Numbered from the stretch's first letter, positions 34,840 to 46,932 are shown. The stretch is DNA of 64,000 nt from Massilia brevitalea (GCF_030711405.1 NZ_JAULSI010000021.1:39994-103993), one strand, 5' to 3'. A program made the numbers and translations. The notes: generated by a model not told the origin, from the letters alone.

Positions 34840-35718
34840 TCAAGCCTTGCGGGCGCGTTTGCGCGCCACCACGCCGGCGCCCAGCATCGCAATACCGAAC
34901 AGGGCCAGTGAACCCGGCTCCGGTACTTCCGCATCGACTTCGCTCAGCTTGAACTGGCCATTGCTGCTGATGAAGAAATAATCACCCGGGACGTTCGCAT
35001 AAGCGTCGCCGTTGTTCGGGCATCCCGTGCCCGTGAATCCGGCAAACTGGCAGGCCACTTCTTCCACCAGGCGGGCTGTTGGATCGCCGATCGTGTTTGC
35101 GTTGGTGAAGGCAAAGGACAGGATGGCTTCTTCGGACAGGTCGTCGCCGTTCGCCCGGAAGAAATAGCCAGGCGCGAGAGAGCCGGCATCGGCCTGGGCA
35201 AACACGCTGACCTGGCCATTGTCGGTGGGGTCGCCGTTGCCATCGACCATGCCGCCGCCGCGTGCCAGCACGTTGAAGCTCGCGATCAGGTTACCCAGGT
35301 CGGCGCCATAGATACCTTCGGTGCCGCCATACTGGTTGGTCGCATTCTGGTACATGCGAATGGTGCCGCCGGTAAAGGCGAACGAACCGCCGAACGTACC
35401 GGTGCCGGTGGCTTCGAAAATCGCGGAAATATTCCCGCCTGCGTAGTTATCGTCGAAATCCTGGCCGTTCGAATCGGCCTGCTTGATATTGAAGACAGCA
35501 TGTTCGGTGAAGGTGAAGCTGTTCGGTCCGGTCCGGTTCAGGTTGATGAAGGCATTGCCGTTCACATCGAGGTATTCATTGATTTCTTGTCCACTATCAA
35601 AGCCGCCGCCGATGGGATTGAACACCCAGTTGTTCAAGACATCCTGCGACTGCGCCTGGGCCGCGCCCATCGACACTGCCAATGCCGTTCCCAGGGCCAG
35701 TTTCTTCAGAAGTTTCAT
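34840..35718 (-). CDS. PEP-CTERM sorting-domain protein
   Basis: This 292-residue secreted protein has a signal peptide MKLLKKLALGTALAVSMGAA, cleaved near AQA, and a C-terminal PEP-CTERM tripartite signal: VPEPGSLAL, a hydrophobic stretch and an RKRARKA tail. The body is Gly/Asn/Asp-rich and beta-type with one Cys pair (VACQF...GTGCPN). The exosortase that would process it is not in the window. The ATG at 35718 has GAGGA upstream. Such proteins usually go to the surface or exopolysaccharide matrix; the specific role is unknown. Confidence 0.9.
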   Translation of the reverse strand: MKLLKKLALGTALAVSMGAAQAQSQDVLNNWVFNPIGGGFDSGQEINEYLDVNGNAFINLNRTGPNSFTFTEHAVFNIKQADSNGQDFDDNYAGGNISAIFEATGTGTFGGSFAFTGGTIRMYQNATNQYGGTEGIYGADLGNLIASFNVLARGGGMVDGNGDPTDNGQVSVFAQADAGSLAPGYFFRANGDDLSEEAILSFAFTNANTIGDPTARLVEEVACQFAGFTGTGCPNNGDAYANVPGDYFFISSNGQFKLSEVDAEVPEPGSLALFGIAMLGAGVVARKRARKA

Positions 35719-35914
35719 GATCACATCCTCTTCAAGGTTGAGCGGTGCCCCCACCGCAAAACAAGCGAAGCAAACACCGTTCCAGTGTATTGACACGATG
35801 TGAAATCAAGGACTTGGCGCAGTATTTATTAAATGAAAAACGTGAAATGTAAAGAAATCCGATCTCAGCAGCAATAGAGATTGCTGCTCATCCATTCGAT
35901 ACTGGCCGCGCCCG

Positions 35915-35943
35915 AAAAAAAACCGGCCCCTCGCGGAGCCGGT
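35915..35943 (-). terminator. Terminator of acnA
   Basis: AACCGGC and GCCGGTT pair around CCCTCGCGGA, and on the minus strand eight T follow, 24 nt past the acnA stop. Confidence 0.9.
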
Positions 35944-35967
35944 TTGCAGGGGACTACGGTTGACGAT

Positions 35968-38676
<2,709 letters not shown>

Positions 38677-38767
38677 AAGCTCTCCTTCAGTAGGGTCTCT
38701 TGTTATTGCTACTAAATAAATCGTCAGCCAGGGCGACGCGCAGTGTTCCTTGCGTCACCTTTTTGCA

Positions 38768-39310
38768 TCAGCTTTTCTTGTCGTCCAGGGCAGCGGTCAC
38801 CAGCGGCTTCGACTGCTCGGCGTTCTTGCATTCGTTGGCCAGCTGGCGGTTCAGCTTCGAGTCGAGCAGGATGCCCTTGGCCGGGATACCGATCCAGATC
38901 AGGCCATAGTTCTTGTTCTCGAAGCGCAGCGCGCCGGTGGTCGTGCCCACGCGCTCCAGGCGGTGCAGGCGCTTTTTCCAGCGCAGCGCGATGTGGGCGT
39001 CGTCTTTTTCATTGGTGTAGATCGTGATCGCATTGCCCAGCTCGCAGGCGTAGTCGGTGACCTTGGTGTCGGTAATGTCCGGTTCCGCTTCATCGACGGT
39101 GGCCGCGACAGCGGCCCCGGCGGCGCCTGCGGCCACGACCGCAGCGGCTTTCTTGCCTTTGGAAGATTTTTTGGTTTGCGCCTTTTTTACAACATCGGCG
39201 GCTTTCGGATGGTTCTTTTCCGGGGCAGCGGACGCTGGGGCGGCGCACAGACCGAGGGCCGCGAGCATGAAAGTGCCGGCGGCGAGTAGGTGTTTGACTG
39301 GGGTGGCCAT
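38768..39310 (-). CDS. Secreted protein with an MliC-like C-terminal domain
   Basis: This 180-residue protein has a signal peptide (about 1-28), a Lys/Ala-rich linker (about 30-72) and a C-terminal domain. That domain starts with YACELGNAITIYTN and ends with ANECKN; Cys89 and Cys161 could pair. The Y-x-C...hRLxRV...tGALRFEN...C layout resembles the MliC lysozyme-inhibitor fold, but the match is by eye. Its ATG overlaps the stop of the citrate-lyase-family gene (TAATG), so it is translationally coupled inside the TCA cluster. Confidence 0.7.
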   Translation of the reverse strand: MATPVKHLLAAGTFMLAALGLCAAPASAAPEKNHPKAADVVKKAQTKKSSKGKKAAAVVAAGAAGAAVAATVDEAEPDITDTKVTDYACELGNAITIYTNEKDDAHIALRWKKRLHRLERVGTTTGALRFENKNYGLIWIGIPAKGILLDSKLNRQLANECKNAEQSKPLVTAALDDKKS

Positions 39311-40314
39311 TAGTGGGGTTCCGTTTGGTTGACGATTGCCGCCGCGGATTCAGGCAGCGCCAGGCCGGCCAGCTTCGCGCGCTGCAAAACGGTCCAATAA
39401 TATCGGTAGCTGGCGCGGTCGTGCAAGCGCCCATGCTGAGCGATCGGTCCCCAATTCGCCGCCATCGCTTCCTGCAGGATGTTGGTGGCTTCGTTCACCT
39501 CCGACAGCCTTGGCGTAAACGCCTTGATGATCGGCTTGATCTGGTCCGGATGGATGCTCCACATGCGCGTGAAGCCGAATTCGGCCCCAGCGCGCTGTGC
39601 GTCGTTCGCCACAACCGCGCTGTCCTTGATTTCGGTCGTCACATTATGCGAGGCGACCTTGCCGTGCGCATGACATGCCGCAACCATCTCCAGCTTGGCG
39701 CGGACAACCAACGGGTGCGAAAACTGTCCCGGCGTGCGCATCGCGTTCGCGGGAATCGCGCCGTAGTGCGAGGAGACGAAGTCCATGATGCCGAACGACA
39801 GGCACTCGACCTGGGGCAGGGCGGCGATGTCCCAGGCCTCGCGCAGGGCGCCATGGGTCTCGACCAGCACGTGCACCGGCAGCGCGGCCGGTGCCGCGTT
39901 CGGACGGCCGGCGGGAATTGCCACGCGGTTGATGATTTCCAGTGCGCGGCGCACATCGGCCACGCCGTTCGGCTTCGGCAGCACCACGTAGGCCAGGTTA
40001 TTCGCCGCGGCGCCGACGATAGCCGTCACGTCGCTTTCAAAAAACGGGCTGTCGATGTCGTGCAGGCGCGCGCCGATGCGCTTGTGGCGGTTGTCCTCGC
40101 TGTTGATGAGGTCGGCCACCAGCTGGGCGTGCGCGGCTTCGTTGCCGGCGGCGGCGCCGTCTTCGCAATCGAAGGTGATGTCGAAGACGGGACCAAGCTC
40201 TTGTTGCAGGGCCATCGACTTGCGCATCAGTTTCTCCGAGCCGCAATAGTGATCGCAGGCGGGAAGAAGGAGCGGCTGGCGTTTGCCCTGGAATAAAACC
40301 TCGGAAGGATGCAT
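39310..40314 (-). CDS. HpcH/HpaI aldolase - citrate lyase family protein (CoA-ester lyase-like)
   Basis: This 334-residue CitE-like TIM barrel has FDITFDCEDGAAAGNE (acidic magnesium site), VLPKPNGVADV, HVLVETHGALREAWD and MWSIHPDQIKPI. Relatives cleave malyl-CoA, methylmalyl-CoA or citryl-CoA; the actual substrate is not evident. The start MHPSEVLFQGKRQPLLLPA at 40314 is chosen over an upstream in-frame ATG inside the mdh terminator region. A copy in this position between acnA and mdh recurs in Burkholderiales, in my recollection. Confidence 0.88.
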   Translation of the reverse strand: MHPSEVLFQGKRQPLLLPACDHYCGSEKLMRKSMALQQELGPVFDITFDCEDGAAAGNEAAHAQLVADLINSEDNRHKRIGARLHDIDSPFFESDVTAIVGAAANNLAYVVLPKPNGVADVRRALEIINRVAIPAGRPNAAPAALPVHVLVETHGALREAWDIAALPQVECLSFGIMDFVSSHYGAIPANAMRTPGQFSHPLVVRAKLEMVAACHAHGKVASHNVTTEIKDSAVVANDAQRAGAEFGFTRMWSIHPDQIKPIIKAFTPRLSEVNEATNILQEAMAANWGPIAQHGRLHDRASYRYYWTVLQRAKLAGLALPESAAAIVNQTEPH

Positions 40315-40344
40315 GTGTGTTTCGTTAGAAGTGCTTGTAGAAAA

Positions 40345-40382
40345 TGAAGAAGCCGCCGGCCCCTTTCCAGGGGTGCGGCGGC
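40345..40382 (-). terminator. Terminator of mdh
   Basis: GCCGCCG and CGGCGGC enclose an inner CCCT/AGGG pairing. On the minus strand TTCTTCATTTTC follows. It separates mdh from the downstream lyase-MliC-acnA genes. Confidence 0.75.
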
Positions 40383-40431
40383 TGCGGCGCACGGTCGGCT
40401 TGGCCGGGTCCATGGCGCCGCGCTCGGAAGC

Positions 40432-41421
40432 TTAGGCCAGCAGGTGGGCCACGCCTTCGCGTTCTTCGGTCAGTTCTTTCAGGGTCAGGTCGATGCGCTC
40501 TTGCGAGAAGGCGTCGATTTCCAGGCCTTGCACGATGCTGTACTCGCCGTTTTCGATGGTGACCGGGAAGCCGAACATGGTGCCTTCCGGGATGCCGTAC
40601 GAACCGTCCGACGGGATGCCCATGGTGGTCCACTTGCCGTTGGTGCCGACGTGCCAGTCGTGCATGTGGTCGATGGCGGCGTTGGCTGCCGACGCTGCCG
40701 ACGACAGGCCACGTGCTTCGATGATGGCGGCGCCGCGCTTGCCGACGGTCGGCAGGAAGGTGTCGCGGTTCCAGACGTCGTCGTTGATCAGCTCTTTCAC
40801 CGACTGGCCGTCGATGGTGGCGAAGCGGTAATCGGCGTACATGGTTGGCGAGTGGTTACCCCAGACGGCCAGCTTCTCGATCGAGGCGACCGGCTTGCCG
40901 GTTTTCGATGCGACTTGCGACAGGGCGCGGTTGTGGTCCAGGCGCAGCATGGCGGTGAAGTTTTTCGACGGCAGCGATGGGGCCGACTTCATGGCGATGT
41001 AGGCATTGGTGTTGGCCGGGTTGCCGACCACCAGCACCTTGACGTTGCGCGAAGCGACGGCGTCGAGCGCCTTGCCTTGCACGGTGAAGATCTGGGCATT
41101 CGCTTCCAGCAGGTCCTTGCGTTCCATGCCTGGGCCACGTGGACGTGCGCCAACCAGCAGGGCGTAGTCGACGTCCTTGAAGGCGGTCATCGGGTCGCTG
41201 TGGGCGGTCATGCCGGCCAGCAGCGGGAATGCGCAGTCGTCGATTTCCATCATGACGCCTTTCAGCGCCTTCTGTGCTTTTTCGTTGTCGATTTCCAGCA
41301 GTTGCAGGATGACCGGCTGGTCTTTGCCCAGCATGTCGCCATTGGCGATGCGGAACAGCAGGGAATAGCCGATCTGGCCGGCCGCGCCGGTAACGGCAAC
41401 GCGCAGTGGGGTTTTAGCCAT
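40432..41421 (-). CDS. mdh: Malate dehydrogenase
   Basis: This NAD-dependent oxidation of malate to oxaloacetate is catalysed by a 329-residue LDH-like enzyme of the type common in Burkholderiales. It has the nucleotide motif [15 protein letters not shown], catalytic/substrate segments [16 protein letters not shown] and [14 protein letters not shown], and the active-site His region [11 protein letters not shown]. It is leftward and diverges from the GntR regulator across 326 bp, with a palindromic operator candidate in between. Confidence 0.96.
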   Translation of the reverse strand: MAKTPLRVAVTGAAGQIGYSLLFRIANGDMLGKDQPVILQLLEIDNEKAQKALKGVMMEIDDCAFPLLAGMTAHSDPMTAFKDVDYALLVGARPRGPGMERKDLLEANAQIFTVQGKALDAVASRNVKVLVVGNPANTNAYIAMKSAPSLPSKNFTAMLRLDHNRALSQVASKTGKPVASIEKLAVWGNHSPTMYADYRFATIDGQSVKELINDDVWNRDTFLPTVGKRGAAIIEARGLSSAASAANAAIDHMHDWHVGTNGKWTTMGIPSDGSYGIPEGTMFGFPVTIENGEYSIVQGLEIDAFSQERIDLTLKELTEEREGVAHLLA

Positions 41422-41672
41422 GATGAATCTCCAAAAGTGGGAATGAAAACGGTCGACGCCGAGAATACGCCTGTTTGGGAAAACTGCAATGATACCAAAA
41501 GCGGCAAGTATTCAAGTGGATGCCTGCAGCAGAGCGGAGCCTCGAAACGGTGTCAAGACGCTGTCGAGACCTTGTCGAGGCGCTGTCTAAACGAGGCGGG
41601 CCGCGGGGCGGCAAGCTTCCAATCGACCGCGAGTGTATTCCTCGCCACTTCCACCTGTCAATTGATATCATA

Positions 41673-41688
41673 TGTCTTATATAAGACA
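41673..41688. promoter_or_regulatory. Perfect palindrome, likely GntR-family operator
   Basis: TGTCTTATATAAGACA is a 16-bp perfect palindrome 60 bp before the gntR start and 252 bp before mdh. Size, symmetry and an AT centre fit HutC-type GntR operators. No second copy was noticed elsewhere in the window. The rest of the 326-base region (41422-41747) shows degenerate GCTGTCGAGA-like direct repeats near 41557-41590 and no gene. Confidence 0.7.
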
Positions 41689-41747
41689 CATGTCATTGCC
41701 ATGCGTACACTGGACGGAGCAGGGCTTTCGTGGTGAAATAGCGGTCT

Positions 41748-42515
41748 ATGAATCCCCATTCGTCCAACCCGAGCAACGACGGCACAGGCGGCAACGGCTC
41801 GCCGTCGTTCCGGCCGCTGTACCAGCAGATCAAGGCGCTCATCACCCACAGCCTGCAGGCCGGCGAATGGAAGCCGGGCGAACTGATGCCAAGCGAGGTC
41901 GAACTGGCGGCGCGCTTCAAGGTCAGCCAGGGCACGGTGCGCAAGGCCATCGACGAGCTGGCGGCCGAGAACCTGGTCGTGCGCCGGCAAGGGAAGGGGA
42001 CGTTTGTCGCCACCCACCACGAAGAACGCGCCCACTTCCGCTTTCTGAAACTGATGCCCGACGAGGGCGTGCCCCACCATCCCGACAACCGCGTCATCGA
42101 GGTCAAGCGCATCCGCGCGCCGGCCGAGGTCGCCCGTTTGCTGGAGTTGAAGGCGGGCGACGCGGTCGTCTACATCAAGCGCGTGCAGTCGTTCGATGGC
42201 GCGCCGACGATTTTGGAAGAACTCTGGCTGCCGGGGCAGTTATTCAAGGGGCTGACGGCCGAGCGGCTGGTGGAATACAAGGGGCCGATGTATGGCCTGT
42301 TCGAATCGGAATTCGGCACGCGCATGATCCGCGCGACCGAGAAGATCCGCGCGGTCGGCGCCGACAGCGCGGCGGCGGAATATTTGCAGGTGCAGGAAGG
42401 CACGCCGCTGCTGTGCGCGGAGCGGGTGTCGTTTACCTATGGCGACAAGGCGGTGGAATTGCGGCGCGGGCTGTATTCGACGGCGAAGCATCATTACCAG
42501 AACGCGTTGTCGTAG
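41748..42515 (+). CDS. GntR-family regulator with UTRA domain (HutC subfamily)
   Basis: This 255-residue protein has an N-terminal winged helix (about 20-95), with GELMPSEVELAARFKVSQGT as the recognition region and RRQGKGTFVATH as the wing. A C-terminal UTRA ligand-binding domain (about 105-250) follows. The weak ribosome-binding site before ATG 41748 leaves the exact start uncertain. Lying between mdh and the sdh operon with a palindrome in front, it is the natural candidate to regulate the TCA genes. The effector is unknown. Confidence 0.9.
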   Translation: MNPHSSNPSNDGTGGNGSPSFRPLYQQIKALITHSLQAGEWKPGELMPSEVELAARFKVSQGTVRKAIDELAAENLVVRRQGKGTFVATHHEERAHFRFLKLMPDEGVPHHPDNRVIEVKRIRAPAEVARLLELKAGDAVVYIKRVQSFDGAPTILEELWLPGQLFKGLTAERLVEYKGPMYGLFESEFGTRMIRATEKIRAVGADSAAAEYLQVQEGTPLLCAERVSFTYGDKAVELRRGLYSTAKHHYQNALS

Positions 42516-42559
42516 CAGGGAGAGTTGTGGCGGCATCGCAGACGATGTTGGCCGTGAAC

Positions 42560-42700
42560 GTAAGGTGGGTACCCCGTGCCCACGCGGATGCATGCACAGC
42601 GGCGGCTCTCTTCGACGCGGATCACATGATCATCGGCTAACGTCCGCCCGAGCGTTTCGTTGGCGCGACATTCCGCGTGGGCACGGGGTGCCCACCGTAC
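42560..42700. repeat. Inverted pair of REP elements upstream of sdhC
   Basis: The left copy (42560-42586) has GTAA, GGTGGGTAC, CCC, GTGCCCACG and CGG. The right copy (42673-42700) is the inverse and ends in GTAC. Stem bases differ from other family members but mostly keep pairing. The 432-base gap from gntR to sdhC (42516-42947) otherwise shows no gene and no promoter I could assign with confidence. Confidence 0.75.
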
Positions 42701-42947
42701 GAGAAACGGCCCGGGCCGCGTTTTGAGGCGCCCGTGTATGCGGTGTTTTGAAGGAATTTGCTAGGCCCAGGCCGGGCCCAGCAACAATCGCTTCATGCGA
42801 TTAAAATATGTTGGTTTGGAGAATGCGCCGAACAAAACCCTGTTCCCCGCGCGACTGGCCGATAAACTGGAAACGGTTATTGGTGCGGATCAAAAAATCG
42901 GCGAAAATTAAGGGTTAATCACATTTTGTCAGTCAAGGAGGTGTTGT

Positions 42948-43370
42948 ATGTCCGAAGCCATAACAAAGCAGCAAAAGAGGGGACAGCCTATTCGTAATGT
43001 CAACATTACCGACATTACGATGAACTATCGCCAGCCGCCGTCGGCGATTGTGTCGATCCTGCACCGTATCAGCGGGTTCGGCATGTTCCTGATGCTGCCT
43101 TTCCTGCTCTACCTGCTGCAGGAAAGCCTGCGCTCGGAGATTTCGTTCGCCCATTTCGCCGGGATCGTCAGCGGCCTGTTCGTCAAGATTATCCTGCTCG
43201 GTCTGTCGTGGGCTTACCTGCACCACTTCACCGCCGGCATCCGCCACCTGTTCATGGACAACCACCTGGCCCTGGACAAGGACGCAGCACAGAAAACCGC
43301 ACGCTGGGTGCTGGTGATCAGCCTGGCCCTGACCGTCGTCGTCGGCCTGAAACTGTTTGGAGTCTTTTAA
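42948..43370 (+). CDS. sdhC: Succinate dehydrogenase cytochrome b556 subunit
   Basis: This is the membrane anchor of complex II. It is 140 residues with three transmembrane helices. It includes PPSAIVSILHRISGFGMFL (quinone-site SxxxHR region) and HHFTAGIRHLFMD, whose His is the likely heme ligand. AAGGAGG lies seven nt before the ATG. It is the first gene of sdhCDAB. Confidence 0.95.
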   Translation: MSEAITKQQKRGQPIRNVNITDITMNYRQPPSAIVSILHRISGFGMFLMLPFLLYLLQESLRSEISFAHFAGIVSGLFVKIILLGLSWAYLHHFTAGIRHLFMDNHLALDKDAAQKTARWVLVISLALTVVVGLKLFGVF

Positions 43371-43372
43371 TC

Positions 43373-43741
43373 ATGGCAAGCAAGAATAATATTGGCCAGC
43401 GTCGCCTCGTCGTCGGCGCGCACTACGGCGTGCGCGACTGGCTGGCCCAGCGCATCACCGCGATCCTGATGGTGGTCTACACCGTCATCCTGCTCGGCAC
43501 CTTCCTGACCGCACAAAATTTCACCTACGAAGGCTGGGCATCGCTGTTCTCGCGCCAGTGGTTCAAGCTGTTCTCGGCAGTCACCTTCTTCGGCCTGTTC
43601 TACCACGCCTGGGTCGGCCTGCGTGACATCTGGATGGACTATGTCAAGAACGCCGGCATCAAGCTGTTCCTGCAATGCGCCACGGTGCTTGCGCTGCTGG
43701 CCTACGTTGTGTGGACCGTGCAAATTCTCTGGAGTGTTTAA
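43373..43741 (+). CDS. sdhD: Succinate dehydrogenase membrane anchor subunit
   Basis: This is the second membrane anchor of complex II, 122 residues with three helices. GAHYGVRDWLAQRITAILM begins the first helix, and FYHAWVGLRDIWMDYVK includes the conserved His and the quinone-site Asp-Tyr pattern. It starts two nt after the sdhC stop. Confidence 0.95.
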   Translation: MASKNNIGQRRLVVGAHYGVRDWLAQRITAILMVVYTVILLGTFLTAQNFTYEGWASLFSRQWFKLFSAVTFFGLFYHAWVGLRDIWMDYVKNAGIKLFLQCATVLALLAYVVWTVQILWSV

Positions 43742-43743
43742 TC

Positions 43744-45522
43744 GTGGCAGCATTTAATTCTGCAATCCCTACCCGCCAATTCGACGTCGTCATCGTCGGC
43801 GCCGGCGGTTCCGGCCTGCGCGCCGCACTGCAACTGACCGAAGCCGGCCTGAACGTCGCCGTGCTGTCGAAAGTCTTCCCGACCCGCTCGCACACCGTGG
43901 CGGCCCAGGGCGGCATCGGCGCCTCGCTCGGCAACATGAGCGAAGACGACTGGTACTGGCACATGTTCGACACCGTCAAGGGCTCGGACTACCTGGGCGA
44001 CCAGGACGCGATCGAATTCATGTGCCGCGAAGCACCGAAGGTCGTGTACGAGCTCGAACACTTCGGCATGCCGTTCGACCGCAATCCTGACGGCACGATC
44101 TACCAGCGTCCGTTCGGCGGCCACACCGCCAACTTCGGCGAAAAGCCGGTGCAGCGCGCCTGCGCCGCGGCCGACCGTACCGGTCACGCCCTGCTGCACA
44201 CCCTGTACCAGCGCAACGTCCGCTCGCGCACCCACTTCTTCGTCGAATGGCAAGCCCTCGACCTGGTCCGTAACAGCGACGGCGACGTGCTCGGCGTGGT
44301 GGCCCTGGAAATGGAAACCGGCGACGTCATGATGCTCCAAGCGAAGACCACCATCTTCGCCACCGGCGGCGCCGGCCGTATCTTCGCCGCGTCGACCAAC
44401 GCCTTCATCAACACCGGCGACGGCCTGGGCATGGCGGCACGCGCCGGCCTGCCGCTGCAGGACATGGAGTTCTGGCAGTTCCACCCGACCGGCGTGGCCG
44501 GCGCGGGCGTGCTGATCACCGAAGGCGTGCGCGGCGAGGGCGGTATCCTGATCAACTCGAACGGCGAACGCTTCATGGAGCGCTATGCGCCAACCCTGAA
44601 GGACCTGGCGCCGCGCGACTTCGTGTCGCGTTCGATGGACCAGGAAATCAAGGAAGGCCGCGGCGTCGGCCCGAACAAGGACCACGTGCTGCTGGACCTG
44701 CGCCACATCGGCGCCGACACCATCAAGAAGCGCCTGCCGTCGATTCTCGAGATTGGCCATAAGTTCGCCAACGTCGACGCGACCAAGGAACCGATTCCTG
44801 TCGTCCCGACCATCCACTACCAGATGGGCGGCATCCCGACCAACATCCACGGCCAGGTGGTCGCACCCGATGGCACCGGTGGACAGAAAATCGTCAACGG
44901 TCTGTATGCAATCGGCGAATGCTCCTGCGTGTCGGTCCACGGCGCGAACCGCCTGGGCACCAACTCGCTGCTCGACCTGGTGGTCTTCGGCCGCGCGGCC
45001 GGCAACCACATCGTCGGCCAGAACCTGAAGGCGCAGGGCAACCGCGCGCTGCCGAAGGACTTCGCGGACTACGCGCTGGGCCGCCTGAACAGCCTCGAGA
45101 CCTCGACCGGTGGCGAGCGCGTGCAGGACGTCGCCAACGACATCCGCGCCACGATGCAGAAGCACTGCGGCGTGTTCCGTACCCAGGCCCTGATGGACGA
45201 AGGCGTGCGCGAGATCATGAAGCTGGACGAGCGCCGCAAGCACATCTCGTTCAAGGACAAGTCGAAGGTCTTCAACACCGCGCGTATCGAAGCGATCGAA
45301 CTCGACAACCTGATCGAAGTGGCCAAGGCAACCGTGGTCTCGGCAGCGGCCCGTAAAGAATCGCGCGGCGCCCACGCGCACAGCGATTTCGAGCAGCGCG
45401 ACGACGAAAACTGGATGAAGCACACGCTGTTCTTCTCGGAAGGCAACCGCCTGGACTACAAGCCAGTCGTGACCAAGCCGCTGACGGTCGATACCTTCAA
45501 ACCGAAGCCACGCACTTTTTAA
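43744..45522 (+). CDS. sdhA: Succinate dehydrogenase flavoprotein subunit
   Basis: This subunit oxidises succinate with covalent FAD. It is 592 residues from a GTG start at 43744, two nt after the sdhD stop. It shows VVIVGAGGSGLRAALQ, the FAD-linking His50 in RSHTVAAQGGIGASL, and the active-site Arg/His regions HPTGVAGAGVLITEGVRGEG and HGANRLGTNSLLDLVVFG. An upstream in-frame start would lie within sdhD and is rejected. Confidence 0.97.
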   Translation: MAAFNSAIPTRQFDVVIVGAGGSGLRAALQLTEAGLNVAVLSKVFPTRSHTVAAQGGIGASLGNMSEDDWYWHMFDTVKGSDYLGDQDAIEFMCREAPKVVYELEHFGMPFDRNPDGTIYQRPFGGHTANFGEKPVQRACAAADRTGHALLHTLYQRNVRSRTHFFVEWQALDLVRNSDGDVLGVVALEMETGDVMMLQAKTTIFATGGAGRIFAASTNAFINTGDGLGMAARAGLPLQDMEFWQFHPTGVAGAGVLITEGVRGEGGILINSNGERFMERYAPTLKDLAPRDFVSRSMDQEIKEGRGVGPNKDHVLLDLRHIGADTIKKRLPSILEIGHKFANVDATKEPIPVVPTIHYQMGGIPTNIHGQVVAPDGTGGQKIVNGLYAIGECSCVSVHGANRLGTNSLLDLVVFGRAAGNHIVGQNLKAQGNRALPKDFADYALGRLNSLETSTGGERVQDVANDIRATMQKHCGVFRTQALMDEGVREIMKLDERRKHISFKDKSKVFNTARIEAIELDNLIEVAKATVVSAAARKESRGAHAHSDFEQRDDENWMKHTLFFSEGNRLDYKPVVTKPLTVDTFKPKPRTF

Positions 45523-45536
45523 ACAAATACAGCTAC

Positions 45537-45565
45537 AGGACCTCGAAAAACGTTTGCGAGGTCCT
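45537..45565 (+). other. Hairpin between sdhA and sdhB
   Basis: AGGACCTCG and CGAGGTCCT form a perfect 9-bp stem with an 11-nt A/T-rich loop. It lies within an operon, 16 nt ahead of the sdhB start, and no T-run follows. A role in mRNA processing or differential stability of sdhA and sdhB is possible. Confidence 0.6.
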
Positions 45566-45581
45566 AACCGAAAGGTAAAAA

Positions 45582-46292
45582 ATGGCACGAACAGTCCAAC
45601 TGAAGATCTACCGCTACGATCCGGACAAGGATACGAAGCCTTACATGCAAGACGTCACCGTCGAACTGAAAGACACCGACAAGATGCTGCTCGACGCGCT
45701 GCAGCGCATCAAGTCGGACGTCGACGATTCGCTGGCCCTGCGCCGCTCGTGCCGCGAAGGCGTGTGCGGTTCGGACGCGATGAACATCAACGGCAAGAAC
45801 GGCCTGGCCTGCACCACCAACCTGAACGAGCTGACCCAGCCGATCGTGCTGCGTCCCCTCCCGGGCCTGCCGGTGGTACGCGACCTGGTGGTCGACATGA
45901 CCAACTTCTTCAAGCAGTACCACTCGATCAAGCCGTTCCTGATCAACGAGTCGATCAAGCCTGAAAAGGAACGCCTGCAATCGCCGGAAGAGCGCGAAGA
46001 GCTCGACGGCCTGTACGAGTGCATCCTGTGCGCGTGCTGCTCGACCTCGTGCCCATCGTTCTGGTGGAATCCGGACAAGTTCGTCGGTCCGGCCGGCCTG
46101 CTGCAAGCCTACCGCTTCATCGCCGACTCGCGCGACGAAGCCACCAACGAGCGCCTGGACAACCTGGAAGACCCGTACCGCCTGTTCCGCTGCCACTCGA
46201 TCATGAATTGCACGGACGTGTGCCCGAAGGGCCTGAATCCGAACAAGGCGATTGGCAAGATCAAGGAAATGCTGGTTCGCCGGGCGATCTAA
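45582..46292 (+). CDS. sdhB: Succinate dehydrogenase iron-sulfur subunit
   Basis: This subunit carries electrons from FAD to quinone. It is 236 residues. The N-terminal [2Fe-2S] ligands are in [16 protein letters not shown] with a later GLACTT. The C-terminal [4Fe-4S] and [3Fe-4S] ligands are in [15 protein letters not shown] and [23 protein letters not shown] precedes the ATG. REP elements and sdhE follow. Confidence 0.97.
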   Translation: MARTVQLKIYRYDPDKDTKPYMQDVTVELKDTDKMLLDALQRIKSDVDDSLALRRSCREGVCGSDAMNINGKNGLACTTNLNELTQPIVLRPLPGLPVVRDLVVDMTNFFKQYHSIKPFLINESIKPEKERLQSPEEREELDGLYECILCACCSTSCPSFWWNPDKFVGPAGLLQAYRFIADSRDEATNERLDNLEDPYRLFRCHSIMNCTDVCPKGLNPNKAIGKIKEMLVRRAI

Positions 46293-46309
46293 GGTTTGCT
46301 TGTTTTGAT

Positions 46310-46410
46310 GGTGGGTACGAGTACCCACCCTACGGTTGTAGGGTGGACGGATTCTCCGTCCACGCGTTCAAGAAACGGTTGAACACGTAGGGCGGGTTCT
46401 CGAACCCACC
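46310..46410. repeat. Cluster of three REP elements between sdhB and sdhE
   Basis: One inverse copy (46310-46333) has a GGTGGGTAC / GTACCCACC stem. Two direct copies (46338-46366, 46387-46410) have stems GGTGGACGG / CCGTCCACG and GGCGGGTTC / GAACCCACC. The first two form an abutting inverted pair. The 337-base gap (46293-46629) otherwise contains no clear gene or promoter. Confidence 0.82.
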
Positions 46411-46629
46411 ACACCCCCCGCATGCGCACCGATAACGCATGCAAAACCGGACACATCCGTCCGCGTAGGTAACACCCGGAACGAACAACTGACCGTCCGT
46501 CCCGTGTCGCAAAAATCGGATATCCTCCGCCTGATTGCGTCCAAAGTATTGCAATAAATACAGTAAAAGTACGGTACTGCCGAAGTCCGGCAGCCGGAGT
46601 ATAGTGTTGACCCAACAACGGACTCTAGT

Positions 46630-46932
46630 GTGGAAAATCAGCACAACCAGCAGCAACCCGCGCAGCAATTCGCGCATCAAGCCGACCCCGCCAACCGTGC
46701 CCGCCTGCGCTGGCGCGCACGCCGGGGCCTGCTCGAAAATGACCTGATCCTCACGCGCTTCCTGGATGCGCACGAGGAAACCTTGAGCGATGAAGAAGTC
46801 GATGCGCTGACCCGCCTGCTCGACCTGGCGGACAATCCGCTGATGGACCTGCTGCTGGGCCGCGCCGAGCCCGAGGGTGAAACCGACTTGCCGCACGTGC
46901 GCGCCCTGGTGGCGCGCCTGCGCCTAGCGTAA
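46630..46932 (+). CDS. sdhE: SdhE (SDH assembly factor 2 family) FAD-assembly factor
   Basis: This 100-residue all-helical protein promotes flavinylation of SdhA. The conserved RGxxE motif appears as RRGLLENDL near residue 32, followed by LTRFLDAHEETLSDEEVDAL. It uses a GTG start at 46630 with no clear Shine-Dalgarno. It lies between sdhB and gltA, as in other Burkholderiales. Confidence 0.92.
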   Translation: MENQHNQQQPAQQFAHQADPANRARLRWRARRGLLENDLILTRFLDAHEETLSDEEVDALTRLLDLADNPLMDLLLGRAEPEGETDLPHVRALVARLRLA

